Part shown: one piece after another, positions 43,041 through 50,098 of the stretch
Numbering within the stretch: the first letter of the stretch is position 1
Layout: each line of letters starts with the position of its first letter
NCBI RefSeq assembly: GCF_023656515.1
Contig: NZ_JAMOFV010000006.1
Coordinates: 4,357,735 to 4,421,734, forward strand
Length of the DNA stretch: 64,000 nucleotides
Reading direction: 5' to 3'
Source of the DNA: Clostridium swellfunianum
GTDB taxonomy: Bacteria; Bacillota; Clostridia; Clostridiales; Clostridiaceae
Made by a program: the position numbers and the translations under genes
Notes under the pieces: generated by a model
Databases searched by the model: none
Told to the model about the DNA's origin: nothing
What the model saw: the letters and a program-made list of their open reading frames with translations, nothing else

Positions 43041-44021
43041 CTAAAGCCTTAAGCTATTTTTTCTAGCAAGGACTTTTTTAACACTGCTGCATATATCCTC
43101 AGCTGTTAATCCATAGGTTTCTTTTAAATAGTCTACAGGTCCAACTTGACCAAATCTGTCCTTAACTCCCACTCTTTCAACTGGTACAGGAAAATTTTCT
43201 ACTACTGCCTCTGAAACTGCTGAGCCTAAGCCATTTACTACACTATGGTTTTCAACAGTTACTAAGGCGCCTGTTTCCTTGGCACACTTAGCTATTAGTT
43301 CAGTATCTATTGGCTTTATAGTAAACATGTTAACTACTCTTGCGCTTACTCCATCTTTTCCAAGCATTTCAGCTGCCTTTAGAGCATCTTCTACCATAAT
43401 TCCAGTAGCTATAATAGTTACGTCCTTCCCTTCTTTAAGTGTTACACCTTTTCCTATTTGAAAGGTTGAACCATCTTCATAAATCTTTACTGCGTTTTTT
43501 CTTAAAAGTCTTATATAGAATAATCCATGAAGCTTTGCAGTTTGCTTCATAATATCCTTAAGCATTACTGAGTCAACTGGTTCAAGTATTGTTGCAGTTG
43601 GTATATTTCTAACTATACCCATATCCTCAAAAGGCATATGAGTTCCTCCGTTATAGGCTGCTGTAACCCCAGGGTCGCTGCCTATAACCCTTACATTATT
43701 CTTTGCATAACCAATAGATAGGAACAACTGGTCGAAGCATCTTCTTGTAGCAAAGGGCCCAAAGGAATGTGCAAAAGGAATTTTTCCTGTTGCTGAAAGT
43801 CCTGCCGCGACTCCTATCATGTTTGCTTCCTGAATACCAACGTTGAAGGTTCTCTCTGGATATTCCTTTGCAAACTTAGCTACTCCCATGGAGCTCATTA
43901 AGTCTGCATCAAGTACAACTACATCTTTATTTTCAGCTGCAAGCTCCATTAATGTTTCGCAGTATACAGCTCTCATTTCCTTAGCTTCTTTTACTCTATT
44001 TTCAGTTAATCTTGCATTCAT
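43041..44021 (-). CDS. Transketolase, C-terminal subunit (split type)
   Basis: 326 residues containing the pyrimidine-binding and C-terminal domains of transketolase. The activating Glu lies in Asn-Val-Gly-Ile-Gln-Glu-Ala-Asn near 61-68; Ala-His-Ser-Phe-Gly-Pro-Phe and Gly-Gly-Thr-His follow. Together with the N-subunit gene it forms a complete ThDP enzyme that moves a two-carbon ketol unit. Its place among iol, malic enzyme and GAPDH/PGK-like genes suggests a special donor, predicted to be DKG, rather than ordinary pentose-phosphate work. Arg residues near Arg-Leu-Leu-Arg-Lys could hold a phosphate on the acceptor. ATG 44021 has AGGAGGG; a tandem hairpin module precedes it. Confidence 0.92.
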   Translation of the reverse strand: MNARLTENRVKEAKEMRAVYCETLMELAAENKDVVVLDADLMSSMGVAKFAKEYPERTFNVGIQEANMIGVAAGLSATGKIPFAHSFGPFATRRCFDQLFLSIGYAKNNVRVIGSDPGVTAAYNGGTHMPFEDMGIVRNIPTATILEPVDSVMLKDIMKQTAKLHGLFYIRLLRKNAVKIYEDGSTFQIGKGVTLKEGKDVTIIATGIMVEDALKAAEMLGKDGVSARVVNMFTIKPIDTELIAKCAKETGALVTVENHSVVNGLGSAVSEAVVENFPVPVERVGVKDRFGQVGPVDYLKETYGLTAEDICSSVKKVLARKNSLRL

Positions 44022-44048
44022 TTATAACACCATCCCTCCTGTATCCAT

Positions 44049-44954
44049 CTATAGTGCATGACAATTATCAATTGTCATCCCTTCTGCATTGCTCTGGAGC
44101 ACATGACAATTATTAATTGTCATGCTTTCCAGCTCTTCTTGAAGTATCTTTATAGCTTCCTCAGCTTTCTCCTTAGATACTACCATATGATGGTTTGATA
44201 ATTCGTTTTCTACGAAGGCAGCGCCTTTTCCTTTTACTGTATGAAGTACTATTACTGAAGGCTGTCCTTTTGCTGCCTTAGCATTTTCGATAGCATTAAT
44301 TATTTGTTCTACATCTGAGCCATCTACTTCTTGGCCATGCCATCCAAAGGATTCAAATTTTGCCTTGACATCACCCAGGTCATTTATGTCTTTTGTATAT
44401 CCGTCTAACTGCTTCTTGTTATAGTCAACAAAAGCTATCAAGTTATCAAGCTTCTTCTGCGCTGAGAACATAACTGCTTCCCATATTTGACCTTCTTGAA
44501 GTTCTCCGTCGCCAAGTATCAAATAAGTATAGCTGTTTCTTCCACTAAGTCTGTTTCCTAAAGCAACTCCTACTGCAAGTGAGGAACCCTGTCCAAGTGA
44601 TCCTGTTGTCATATCTATTCCAGTTGTAAGATTTCTGTCACAGTGGCTTGGAAGATGTGTTCCTGGCGTATTTAAAGTTAGTAGTTCTTCTTTAGGGAAG
44701 AAACCCTTAATTGCTAATGAAGAATAAATCGCTGGACCGCCGTGTCCCTTTGAGCAAACTAACCAGTCTCTATCTGCCCACTTAGGGTTCTTAACATCGT
44801 ATCTCATTACCTCACCGTATAAAACAGCTAAAGTATCTGCGATTGATAATGCTCCGCCTATATGTCCAAAACCAAGATGACCAATCATTCTTATAGTCTC
44901 TATCCTAATTTCAGCAGCTAATTTTTTTAGCTCTTGAATTTTATTCATCTCCAA
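44049..44954 (-). CDS. Transketolase, N-terminal subunit (split type) with repeat-derived tail
   Basis: 301-residue ThDP-binding subunit. Motif Gly-Asp-Gly-Glu-Leu-Gln-Glu-Gly-Gln near 150-158 with Asp-Tyr-Asn-Lys-Lys-Gln about 25 residues later; Lys-Gly-His-Gly-Gly-Pro near 69 and Thr-Gly-Ser-Leu-Gly-Gln-Gly near 117 complete the cofactor site. The family normally ends near Gln-Glu-Glu-Leu-Glu (residue ~277); here 24 more residues (beginning Ser-Met-Thr-Ile-Asn-Asn-Cys, repeated as Met-Thr-Ile-Asp-Asn-Cys) are translated from two tandem hairpin modules. The TTG 44954 start has GGAGGG at proper spacing; the ATG at 44948 is the alternative. Works with the next gene's product. Confidence 0.92.
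   Translation of the reverse strand: MEMNKIQELKKLAAEIRIETIRMIGHLGFGHIGGALSIADTLAVLYGEVMRYDVKNPKWADRDWLVCSKGHGGPAIYSSLAIKGFFPKEELLTLNTPGTHLPSHCDRNLTTGIDMTTGSLGQGSSLAVGVALGNRLSGRNSYTYLILGDGELQEGQIWEAVMFSAQKKLDNLIAFVDYNKKQLDGYTKDINDLGDVKAKFESFGWHGQEVDGSDVEQIINAIENAKAAKGQPSVIVLHTVKGKGAAFVENELSNHHMVVSKEKAEEAIKILQEELESMTINNCHVLQSNAEGMTIDNCHAL
44057..44124 (-). repeat. Two tandem 45-bp hairpin-SD modules (module C/D)
   Basis: 23-nt stem-loops at 44057-44079 and 44102-44124, exactly 45 bp apart, each with TGACAATT / AATTGTCA stems and a three-base loop. The distal one lies wholly within the coding end of the transketolase N-subunit; the proximal one leads into the AGGAGGG of the C-subunit gene. Confidence 0.88.
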
Positions 44955-44984
44955 ATTTAACCCTCCATTTCCTTAGAAAAAAAT

Positions 44985-45113
44985 TTAAACACGAAATATA
45001 GGAGGTCACTTTGAACCTAGAAGACATTATATTTAATAAACCTTTTACTAAAGTAAAGTTATTTACTATAATCCCTCAGTGTTCTCAGTGCATCACCTTT
45101 CTTCCGTGTTTAA
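44985..45113 (-). other. 129-bp element bounded by a 12-bp inverted repeat, between the PGK-like and transketolase genes
   Basis: Minus strand: TTAAACACGGAA at 45113-45102 pairs with TTTCGTGTTTAA at 44996-44985 (one G-U), enclosing about 105 nt with smaller self-complementary segments (AACTTTACTTTAGTAAAAGGTT). A T-run follows the distal arm. It starts two bases after the PGK-like stop. Could be an attenuator-like structured RNA or a small miniature element; I do not recognise a known riboswitch. Confidence 0.5.
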
Positions 45114-45114
45114 T

Positions 45115-46377
45115 TTATATATGTTTTCTGTCGTAGGCATTTTTCATAGCTTCTATCAAAGGCATCTTAACTCCTGATAAGAATCTAACCATAGCCCCGC
45201 CAGCTGTACATACATAGTTAATCTTGCTTGTGTCTATAAAGTGCTGAGCTGCACTTACGGTATCTCCGCCCCCTATTACAGAGTAGCCTTCAGCTTTTGC
45301 AATAGAGTTCCAAATTTCCTTCGTTCCGTTTTCAAAAAGTTTATTTTCATAAACCCCTGCAGGTCCGTTAACAAATATCGTTCCTGCACTCTTTAAAGCA
45401 TCCTTGAATATTTCTATAGTCTTGCTTCCAATATCCAAGTACATCTCATTAGCTGGAAGCTCCTCTACACTTATTTCCTGTCTTTGCCCATCCTTTTCAA
45501 AGGCTAAATCTGCAGGAAAAGTTATTCTGTGTCCATATTTTCTTAAATATTCCTTAGCTGGCTCAATAAATACTTCTAGGGATCGATCCTTTATAAATTT
45601 TGCATTCTTTTCTCCAAGGTCATAGCCCTTAGCCATAAGCATTATGTTTCCAGTAACTCCACAGGCAAGTATCTTATCTGCAGAGCCATTCTCAAGAACC
45701 TGCTCCATCATACCGAAGGCGTCAGAAATCTTTAGTCCTCCAAGCACAAATACATTCGGTCTATCTGGTGCTTCCATAACCTTCACAAGAGCCTGTATCT
45801 CTTTTTCTAAGAGAAGTCCTCCTGCTGTAGGAAGCACTTCCTGAAAGGCTACCATTGAAGGAGCATTTCTATGTGCTGCCGCAAAGGCATCGTTTACATA
45901 GTAATCAGCTAGTGGAGCTAAGCTTCTTATAAGATAGGTATTTAACATATTCTTTGGCTCAAGCTTTACTACATCCTCGAAGCTTGATATCTCTTCTGAT
46001 AAGTATCTCAGATTGCCAAGGAGAATTGCTTCTCCTGGCTTTAAGCTCTTAACAGCTTCTCGTGCTGCAAGTCCACATACATCATCGATATATTTAACTT
46101 CTTGGTTTAACAGTTTTGAAAGCTTTTCAGCATGCTCCTCTAGAGGAATCAAATTATGATAGTCTAGAGTATCTCCTTGGTGAGCTATTATAGCTAGCTT
46201 TGCTTTCCTATCTATCAGGTACTTAATAGTAGGTATACTCTTCTTAATTCTGTTGTCGCTCATTATTTTCTTAGTCTCAGGATTTATTGGAGAGTTAATA
46301 TCTACTCTAAGTATTACTGTTTTATTTTCATAGTTGAATTCATCCATAGACCTTATTTTTGTTACTTTTGCATCCAT
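45115..46377 (-). CDS. Archaeal-type phosphoglycerate kinase homologue, predicted malyl-phosphate kinase
   Basis: 420 residues. The N-domain has Leu-Arg-Val-Asp-Ile-Asn-Ser-Pro (Asp26, Asn28), Arg43, His66, Arg124 and Arg170 in Ala-Ala-His-Arg, all counterparts of 3-phosphoglycerate ligands; the C-domain ends with the Gly-Gly-Gly-Asp-Thr nucleotide site. Overall it resembles archaeal PGK more than bacterial PGK. At the place where PGKs have a basic residue contacting the substrate 3-phosphate (Gly-Arg-Pro, or Lys in some archaea), it has Asp69 in His-Gln-Gly-Asp-Thr, and the usual Glu of Leu-Glu-Asn is Gly121. This suggests an acyl phosphate without a second phosphate, such as 4-malyl phosphate. 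Its start overlaps the GAPDH-like gene by 16 bp. Confidence 0.85.
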   Translation of the reverse strand: MDAKVTKIRSMDEFNYENKTVILRVDINSPINPETKKIMSDNRIKKSIPTIKYLIDRKAKLAIIAHQGDTLDYHNLIPLEEHAEKLSKLLNQEVKYIDDVCGLAAREAVKSLKPGEAILLGNLRYLSEEISSFEDVVKLEPKNMLNTYLIRSLAPLADYYVNDAFAAAHRNAPSMVAFQEVLPTAGGLLLEKEIQALVKVMEAPDRPNVFVLGGLKISDAFGMMEQVLENGSADKILACGVTGNIMLMAKGYDLGEKNAKFIKDRSLEVFIEPAKEYLRKYGHRITFPADLAFEKDGQRQEISVEELPANEMYLDIGSKTIEIFKDALKSAGTIFVNGPAGVYENKLFENGTKEIWNSIAKAEGYSVIGGGDTVSAAQHFIDTSKINYVCTAGGAMVRFLSGVKMPLIEAMKNAYDRKHI

Positions 46378-47390
46378 TTTCCTAACCCCAAATGCTTATT
46401 AGTTTCTGCTACTGCTTCAAGACTGTCAGTTTGAGCTTCCATAACTGCTCTAATTCCGTCCATTGTTTCTGGAATTGTCACTGACTCTTGTGGAATGTTT
46501 ATAGCAAACATAATGTCTTTTCCTGAGTTAACTATTGTCTCTTCAAATACAGCTATCTCATACATGTCTCCTCTTGGGTTACCAAGGTCTCTAGCATATC
46601 TGAATAAGGAAGCATTTCCAAGGAAACCGTCTTCAAGTCTAACAACTCTAATTCTTGGGTGCTTTGAGAAGGCTGCTACTATTTGATCCTTAGTCATTTC
46701 TTCCTTAGGAGTTGCAACAACTGTAATTATATGTCCATGAGTTACAGGGGTATGAACTAATATCCCTGTTGCATATATATGAGGCATTATTGTCATAAGG
46801 TCTAAAGCTTGATGGCTTGGTGCCTTATCTACCTGCAATGCATTTGTTAATCCTCTGTGGTAGTCTCCTGGGTCAGCCACACGTCTTATAATTGTAATAG
46901 CTACCTTTTCAATTCCAACTTCTCTATCCAAGCAGTCAATTGCTCTTATAAGTCCTGTAGTATTGCAGGAAGTTAACTTTAAGAACTGCTTTCCAAGTCC
47001 TTTTTCGTAATTTGCATAACCATGGAAGAATACATCTGCTACGCTGTTCTTTTCTCCACCTTGAAATATTGCTTTCTTGTTATACTTTGTATAAAGTTCT
47101 TTATTTTTAGCTCCTACGCCTGCACTTGTTGCGTCTAGTATAACGTCAACCTTTTGAACTAATTCTTCTAATGTGCCTGAAACAGGAATTCCAAGCTCCT
47201 CAAACTTAGCCGTATTTTCTGGCATTCCATTATAGAACGCGTAAGGCATTCCTTTTTCCTTTAAGGCTCTTATTGCAAGTGTTGGTGATACGTCTGCTAC
47301 ACCTATCAACTCCATGTCCTTTTGAAGTGCTACTCCATCTGCTAATCTCTGTCCTATAACTCCATAGCCTACTACTCCAACTTTAATCAT
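46362..47390 (-). CDS. Archaeal-type (type II) GAPDH homologue, predicted malate-semialdehyde dehydrogenase (phosphorylating)
   Basis: 342 residues with the type II glyceraldehyde-3-phosphate dehydrogenase architecture: Gly-Tyr-Gly-Val-Ile-Gly near 8-13, catalytic Cys142 in Thr-Ser-Cys-Asn-Thr-Thr-Gly, Arg169-Arg170 in Arg-Arg-Val-Ala-Asp-Pro, and a His-Gly-His around 218-220. Typical archaeal enzymes have Pro-Ser-His-His-Gly-Pro-Asp; here it is Pro-Ser-His-Gln-Ala-Leu-Asp (191-197), a change in the substrate region. It would oxidise an aldehyde to an acyl phosphate with NAD(P). Translationally fused to the PGK-like gene and beside malic enzyme, so malate semialdehyde is the predicted substrate. 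Classical bacterial GapA is unrelated in its pattern. Confidence 0.85.
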   Translation of the reverse strand: MIKVGVVGYGVIGQRLADGVALQKDMELIGVADVSPTLAIRALKEKGMPYAFYNGMPENTAKFEELGIPVSGTLEELVQKVDVILDATSAGVGAKNKELYTKYNKKAIFQGGEKNSVADVFFHGYANYEKGLGKQFLKLTSCNTTGLIRAIDCLDREVGIEKVAITIIRRVADPGDYHRGLTNALQVDKAPSHQALDLMTIMPHIYATGILVHTPVTHGHIITVVATPKEEMTKDQIVAAFSKHPRIRVVRLEDGFLGNASLFRYARDLGNPRGDMYEIAVFEETIVNSGKDIMFAINIPQESVTIPETMDGIRAVMEAQTDSLEAVAETNKHLGLGKWMQK

Positions 47391-47422
47391 ATTAAATAAC
47401 CCTCCCGTATTTCTTATTAGTA

Positions 47423-47476
47423 CATAAAGATTATCAATTTTTATGCATCAGTACTTAAGGCTTGTTAATCCTTAAG
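47423..47476 (-). repeat. Two adjacent 23-nt hairpin modules (module E)
   Basis: Stem-loops at 47423-47445 (CATAAAGATT / AATTTTTATG) and 47454-47476 (CTTAAGG / CCTTAAG), 31 bp apart. The proximal one is followed on the minus strand by TACTAATAAGAAATAC and the GGGAGG of the GAPDH-like gene. Confidence 0.82.
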
Positions 47477-47493
47477 CCCCCTGCTTAGTATTA

Positions 47494-48723
47494 TTATTTG
47501 CTATTAGTTAACTGTTTTGTATGATTGAATACCCATTCAGGTGTTATATCCTTTCTTCGCGCTACACCAGTTTTTATTGCAGCTTCAGCAACTGCAGCAG
47601 CAACTCTAGGTGCAACTCTTTCATCAAAAACTTGTGGAATTATATAATCTTCGTTAAGTTCTTTCTCGCTTATAACATTAGCTATAGCCTCAGCAGCTGC
47701 TATCTTCATTTCCTCATTAATTTGGCTTGCCCACACATCAAGAGCTCCTCTAAAAATCCCCGGGAAAGCAAGTACGTTATTGATTTGATTTGGAAAGTCT
47801 GAACGTCCTGTGCCGATAACTCTTGCTCCCCCTGCTTTTGCCTCCTCTGGATATATCTCTGGAACTGGGTTTGCCATAGCGAAGATCATGCTATCCTTAT
47901 TCATGGTCTTTACCATTTCAGTTGTTAATGAACCTGGTGCTGAAACTCCTATAAATACATCTGTTCCTTTAATAACATCAGCTAATGGGCCTTTTCTCAG
48001 TTCTGGATTTGTTATTTCTGCTAGCCTTCCCTTTACACTGTCTAGCTTTGGGTTGTCTTTTGATATAGCACCTTTTCTATCACATACCACTATATCCTTA
48101 ACTCCCATGGATAAAAGAAGCTTTGTCACTGCTGTTCCAGCCGCTCCTGCACCATTAACAACAACCTTTAAACTTTCAGCTTTTTTGTTTGTAAGCTTAA
48201 TTGCATTTATCATAGCTGCTGCAGTAACTACTGCTGTTCCATGCTGGTCATCGTGAAAAATTGGAATATCACATATTTCCTTCAATCTGTCTTCAATTTC
48301 AAAACACTCTGGAGCTTTAATATCTTCAAGGTTAATTCCACCAAAGGTTGGCTCCATAAGTTTTACTGTTTCAATTATTTTGTCTACATCTTTAGTATCT
48401 AGGCATATTGGAAAAGCATCTACGCCCGCAAAGGCTTTAAACAATACTGCTTTTCCTTCCATAACTGGCATTCCAGCTCCTGCTCCAATGTCTCCTAATC
48501 CTAATACTGCTGTTCCATTAGTAACAACTGCTACCAGGTTTCCTTTTGAAGTATAATCATATATTTTGCTGTAGTCCTTTTCTATTTCCAAACAAGGCTC
48601 TGCTACCCCTGGCGTGTATGCAAGGGTCATATCCTCTCTAGTTTTTAATGGGACCTTGCATTGAAGCGCTATTTTACCTTCATAGTCTTTATGCATTTTT
48701 AAGGCTCTTTCTCTTAAATCCAT
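47494..48723 (-). CDS. NAD(P)-dependent malic enzyme
   Basis: 409-residue short-form malic enzyme (decarboxylating L-malate to pyruvate). Tyr36 in Leu-Ala-Tyr-Thr-Pro-Gly-Val-Ala-Glu-Pro, Lys91 in Met-Glu-Gly-Lys-Ala, metal ligands in Asn-Leu-Glu-Asp and His-Asp-Asp-Gln-His-Gly-Thr-Ala, and the Rossmann motif Gly-Ala-Gly-Ala-Ala-Gly. First gene of the inositol operon, ahead of the GAPDH- and PGK-like genes, so it should convert malate formed by them to pyruvate. ATG 48723 follows AGGAGG. A LacI-type operator lies 152 bp upstream. Confidence 0.94.
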   Translation of the reverse strand: MDLRERALKMHKDYEGKIALQCKVPLKTREDMTLAYTPGVAEPCLEIEKDYSKIYDYTSKGNLVAVVTNGTAVLGLGDIGAGAGMPVMEGKAVLFKAFAGVDAFPICLDTKDVDKIIETVKLMEPTFGGINLEDIKAPECFEIEDRLKEICDIPIFHDDQHGTAVVTAAAMINAIKLTNKKAESLKVVVNGAGAAGTAVTKLLLSMGVKDIVVCDRKGAISKDNPKLDSVKGRLAEITNPELRKGPLADVIKGTDVFIGVSAPGSLTTEMVKTMNKDSMIFAMANPVPEIYPEEAKAGGARVIGTGRSDFPNQINNVLAFPGIFRGALDVWASQINEEMKIAAAEAIANVISEKELNEDYIIPQVFDERVAPRVAAAVAEAAIKTGVARRKDITPEWVFNHTKQLTNSK

Positions 48724-48744
48724 ATTTCTTTCCTCCTCTTATTG

Positions 48745-48773
48745 ATAAGCACTGGGTATCTAGAAATGCTTAT
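48745..48773 (-). repeat. Stem-loop before the malic enzyme gene (module H, divergent)
   Basis: ATAAGCA / TGCTTAT arms with a 15-nt loop; AATAAGAGGAGG follows on the minus strand. Same position and stem style as the 23-nt modules, but a longer loop. Confidence 0.5.
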
Positions 48774-48874
48774 TTTCATTGGTAAACTACCAGCTAAACT
48801 ATTTAAATCTTTAGCCTCCATAATATTATTATACTTAGCTCCACAGTTGGGGCAGAGCATGAACATGCTAGCAA

Positions 48875-48888
48875 TGTAACCGGGTGCA
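48875..48888. promoter_or_regulatory. LacI-type operator upstream of the inositol operon
   Basis: TGTAACCGGGTGCA, which shares TGTANNCGGNTGCA with the site at 50066-50079 upstream of the lacI-family gene. Also 13 of 14 to the CcpA consensus. Confidence 0.55.
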
Positions 48889-48908
48889 TTCCTATATAAA
48901 TATATGAT

Positions 48909-49973
48909 CTATATAAGATTTTTAGTAGACTCTCTTACAATAAGTTTTGGCTGAAGCATTATATTTATTGTTTTCTTTTTTTTCTTGCCGTTTATAAGAT
49001 CAATCAGCCTTTCGCAGCCTAGAAAAGCAATTTCCTCTCTCGGCTGATGTATTGTTGTAAGATTTGGTTTAAAGCTTTTTACAAGCTCTATATCATCATA
49101 GCCCACTACGGAAAAATCTTCTGGAATGCTGTATCCAAGCTCCCTTAAGGCTTCCATTACCCCTATTGCCATTAAGTCTGTTTGCGCGAATATTGCAGTT
49201 ACCGATTTACTCAAGAGCTTATCCATATTCTCCTTAATAATGTTGTAGCCAGACAATATATCTCTGTTTCCATTAAAAATCAGATCATTGTCAAACGGTA
49301 TACCGTAGCTGCTGAGTGCCGCTTTATACCCCTCTGTTCTTTGTATAAACTCAGTTGACTTTGACTGGTTAAAGGAGGTAATACAAGCAATATTTTTATG
49401 TCCTAGCTTTGTTAAATGCTCTGTTGCTAAATATCCTCCCCTTACGTGATCGGTATAGATAGCATCAACTGTATTCTCACGTGCATAGCTAGGATAGTGG
49501 TGAAGAAATACATAAGGCACCTTAGACATTTCAATAAAGTGCAGAACCTGCTCGTCCACATCGACCAAGTTAGGATGCACAATCATAATCCCGTCAATTT
49601 TCCTGCTTACTATAAGTCTTTTTATGTTGCTTTCGCCGGTAAAATTATTTCTTGGAAATGTAACTATTATATCTATACCAACTTTTTCAAGGCTATCCCT
49701 TAACTGATTAATAAGAGATGAATAGTACATGCTAACTACTTGTTCATCATTTGCTTCAGGATAAATAATGCAGATTGTCCCAGATTTATTTGTACTTAAA
49801 CTCCTGGCATTTGCGTTAAACTGAAAACCTAAACTTTGAGCAAGTTCATTTATCTTTTTCCGAGTTTCCTCTGCAACAAGAGGACTGTTATTTAGACTTC
49901 GCGATACAGTTGCATGGCTTACACCAGCAAGTTTTGCAATATCTCTAATTGTAATTGGCATATTAATCACCAT
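48909..49973 (-). CDS. LacI-family transcriptional regulator of the inositol region
   Basis: About 350 residues. N-terminal HTH Ile-Arg-Asp-Ile-Ala-Lys-Leu-Ala-Gly-Val-Ser near 8-18 with Thr-Val-Ser-Arg-Ser-Leu, then the hinge with Ala-Arg-Ser-Leu-Ser-Thr-Asn and a periplasmic-binding-type sensor domain. Start is either 49973 or 49961 (Met-Pro-Ile-Thr-Ile-Arg-Asp). It stands between the Rbs-type transporter genes and the malic enzyme-led operon. Matching operator-like sites upstream of itself and of that operon suggest repression of both, relieved by inositol or an intermediate. This replaces the DeoR-type IolR of Bacillus. Confidence 0.9.
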   Translation of the reverse strand: MVINMPITIRDIAKLAGVSHATVSRSLNNSPLVAEETRKKINELAQSLGFQFNANARSLSTNKSGTICIIYPEANDEQVVSMYYSSLINQLRDSLEKVGIDIIVTFPRNNFTGESNIKRLIVSRKIDGIMIVHPNLVDVDEQVLHFIEMSKVPYVFLHHYPSYARENTVDAIYTDHVRGGYLATEHLTKLGHKNIACITSFNQSKSTEFIQRTEGYKAALSSYGIPFDNDLIFNGNRDILSGYNIIKENMDKLLSKSVTAIFAQTDLMAIGVMEALRELGYSIPEDFSVVGYDDIELVKSFKPNLTTIHQPREEIAFLGCERLIDLINGKKKKKTINIMLQPKLIVRESTKNLI

Positions 49974-50065
49974 ATCATATTCCTATATTTTTGATAATTT
50001 TCTTTATTATCATAATTCAATTATAATTCTATAAATTCCCATTGTAAAGGTTTTTGCTCAAAAAT

Positions 50066-50079
50066 TGTACACGGTTGCA
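50066..50079. promoter_or_regulatory. LacI-type operator upstream of the lacI-family gene
   Basis: TGTACACGGTTGCA; shares TGTANNCGGNTGCA with 48875-48888. Probably autoregulatory. Confidence 0.55.
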
Positions 50080-50098
50080 ATGCATTTTTTGTTATAAG

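Noticed and set aside
43041-44954. Sulfoquinovose transketolase pathway (sulfo-TK)
   Set aside because: No sulfosugar isomerase, sulfolactaldehyde reductase or sulfonate exporter genes are present, and iolB, D, E and G clearly indicate inositol.
45115-47390. Ordinary glycolytic gap-pgk operon
   Set aside because: Both proteins are of archaeal type rather than the bacterial type expected in clostridia, tpi, gpm and eno are absent, and the substrate-site residues differ. Not fully excluded without the rest of the genome.
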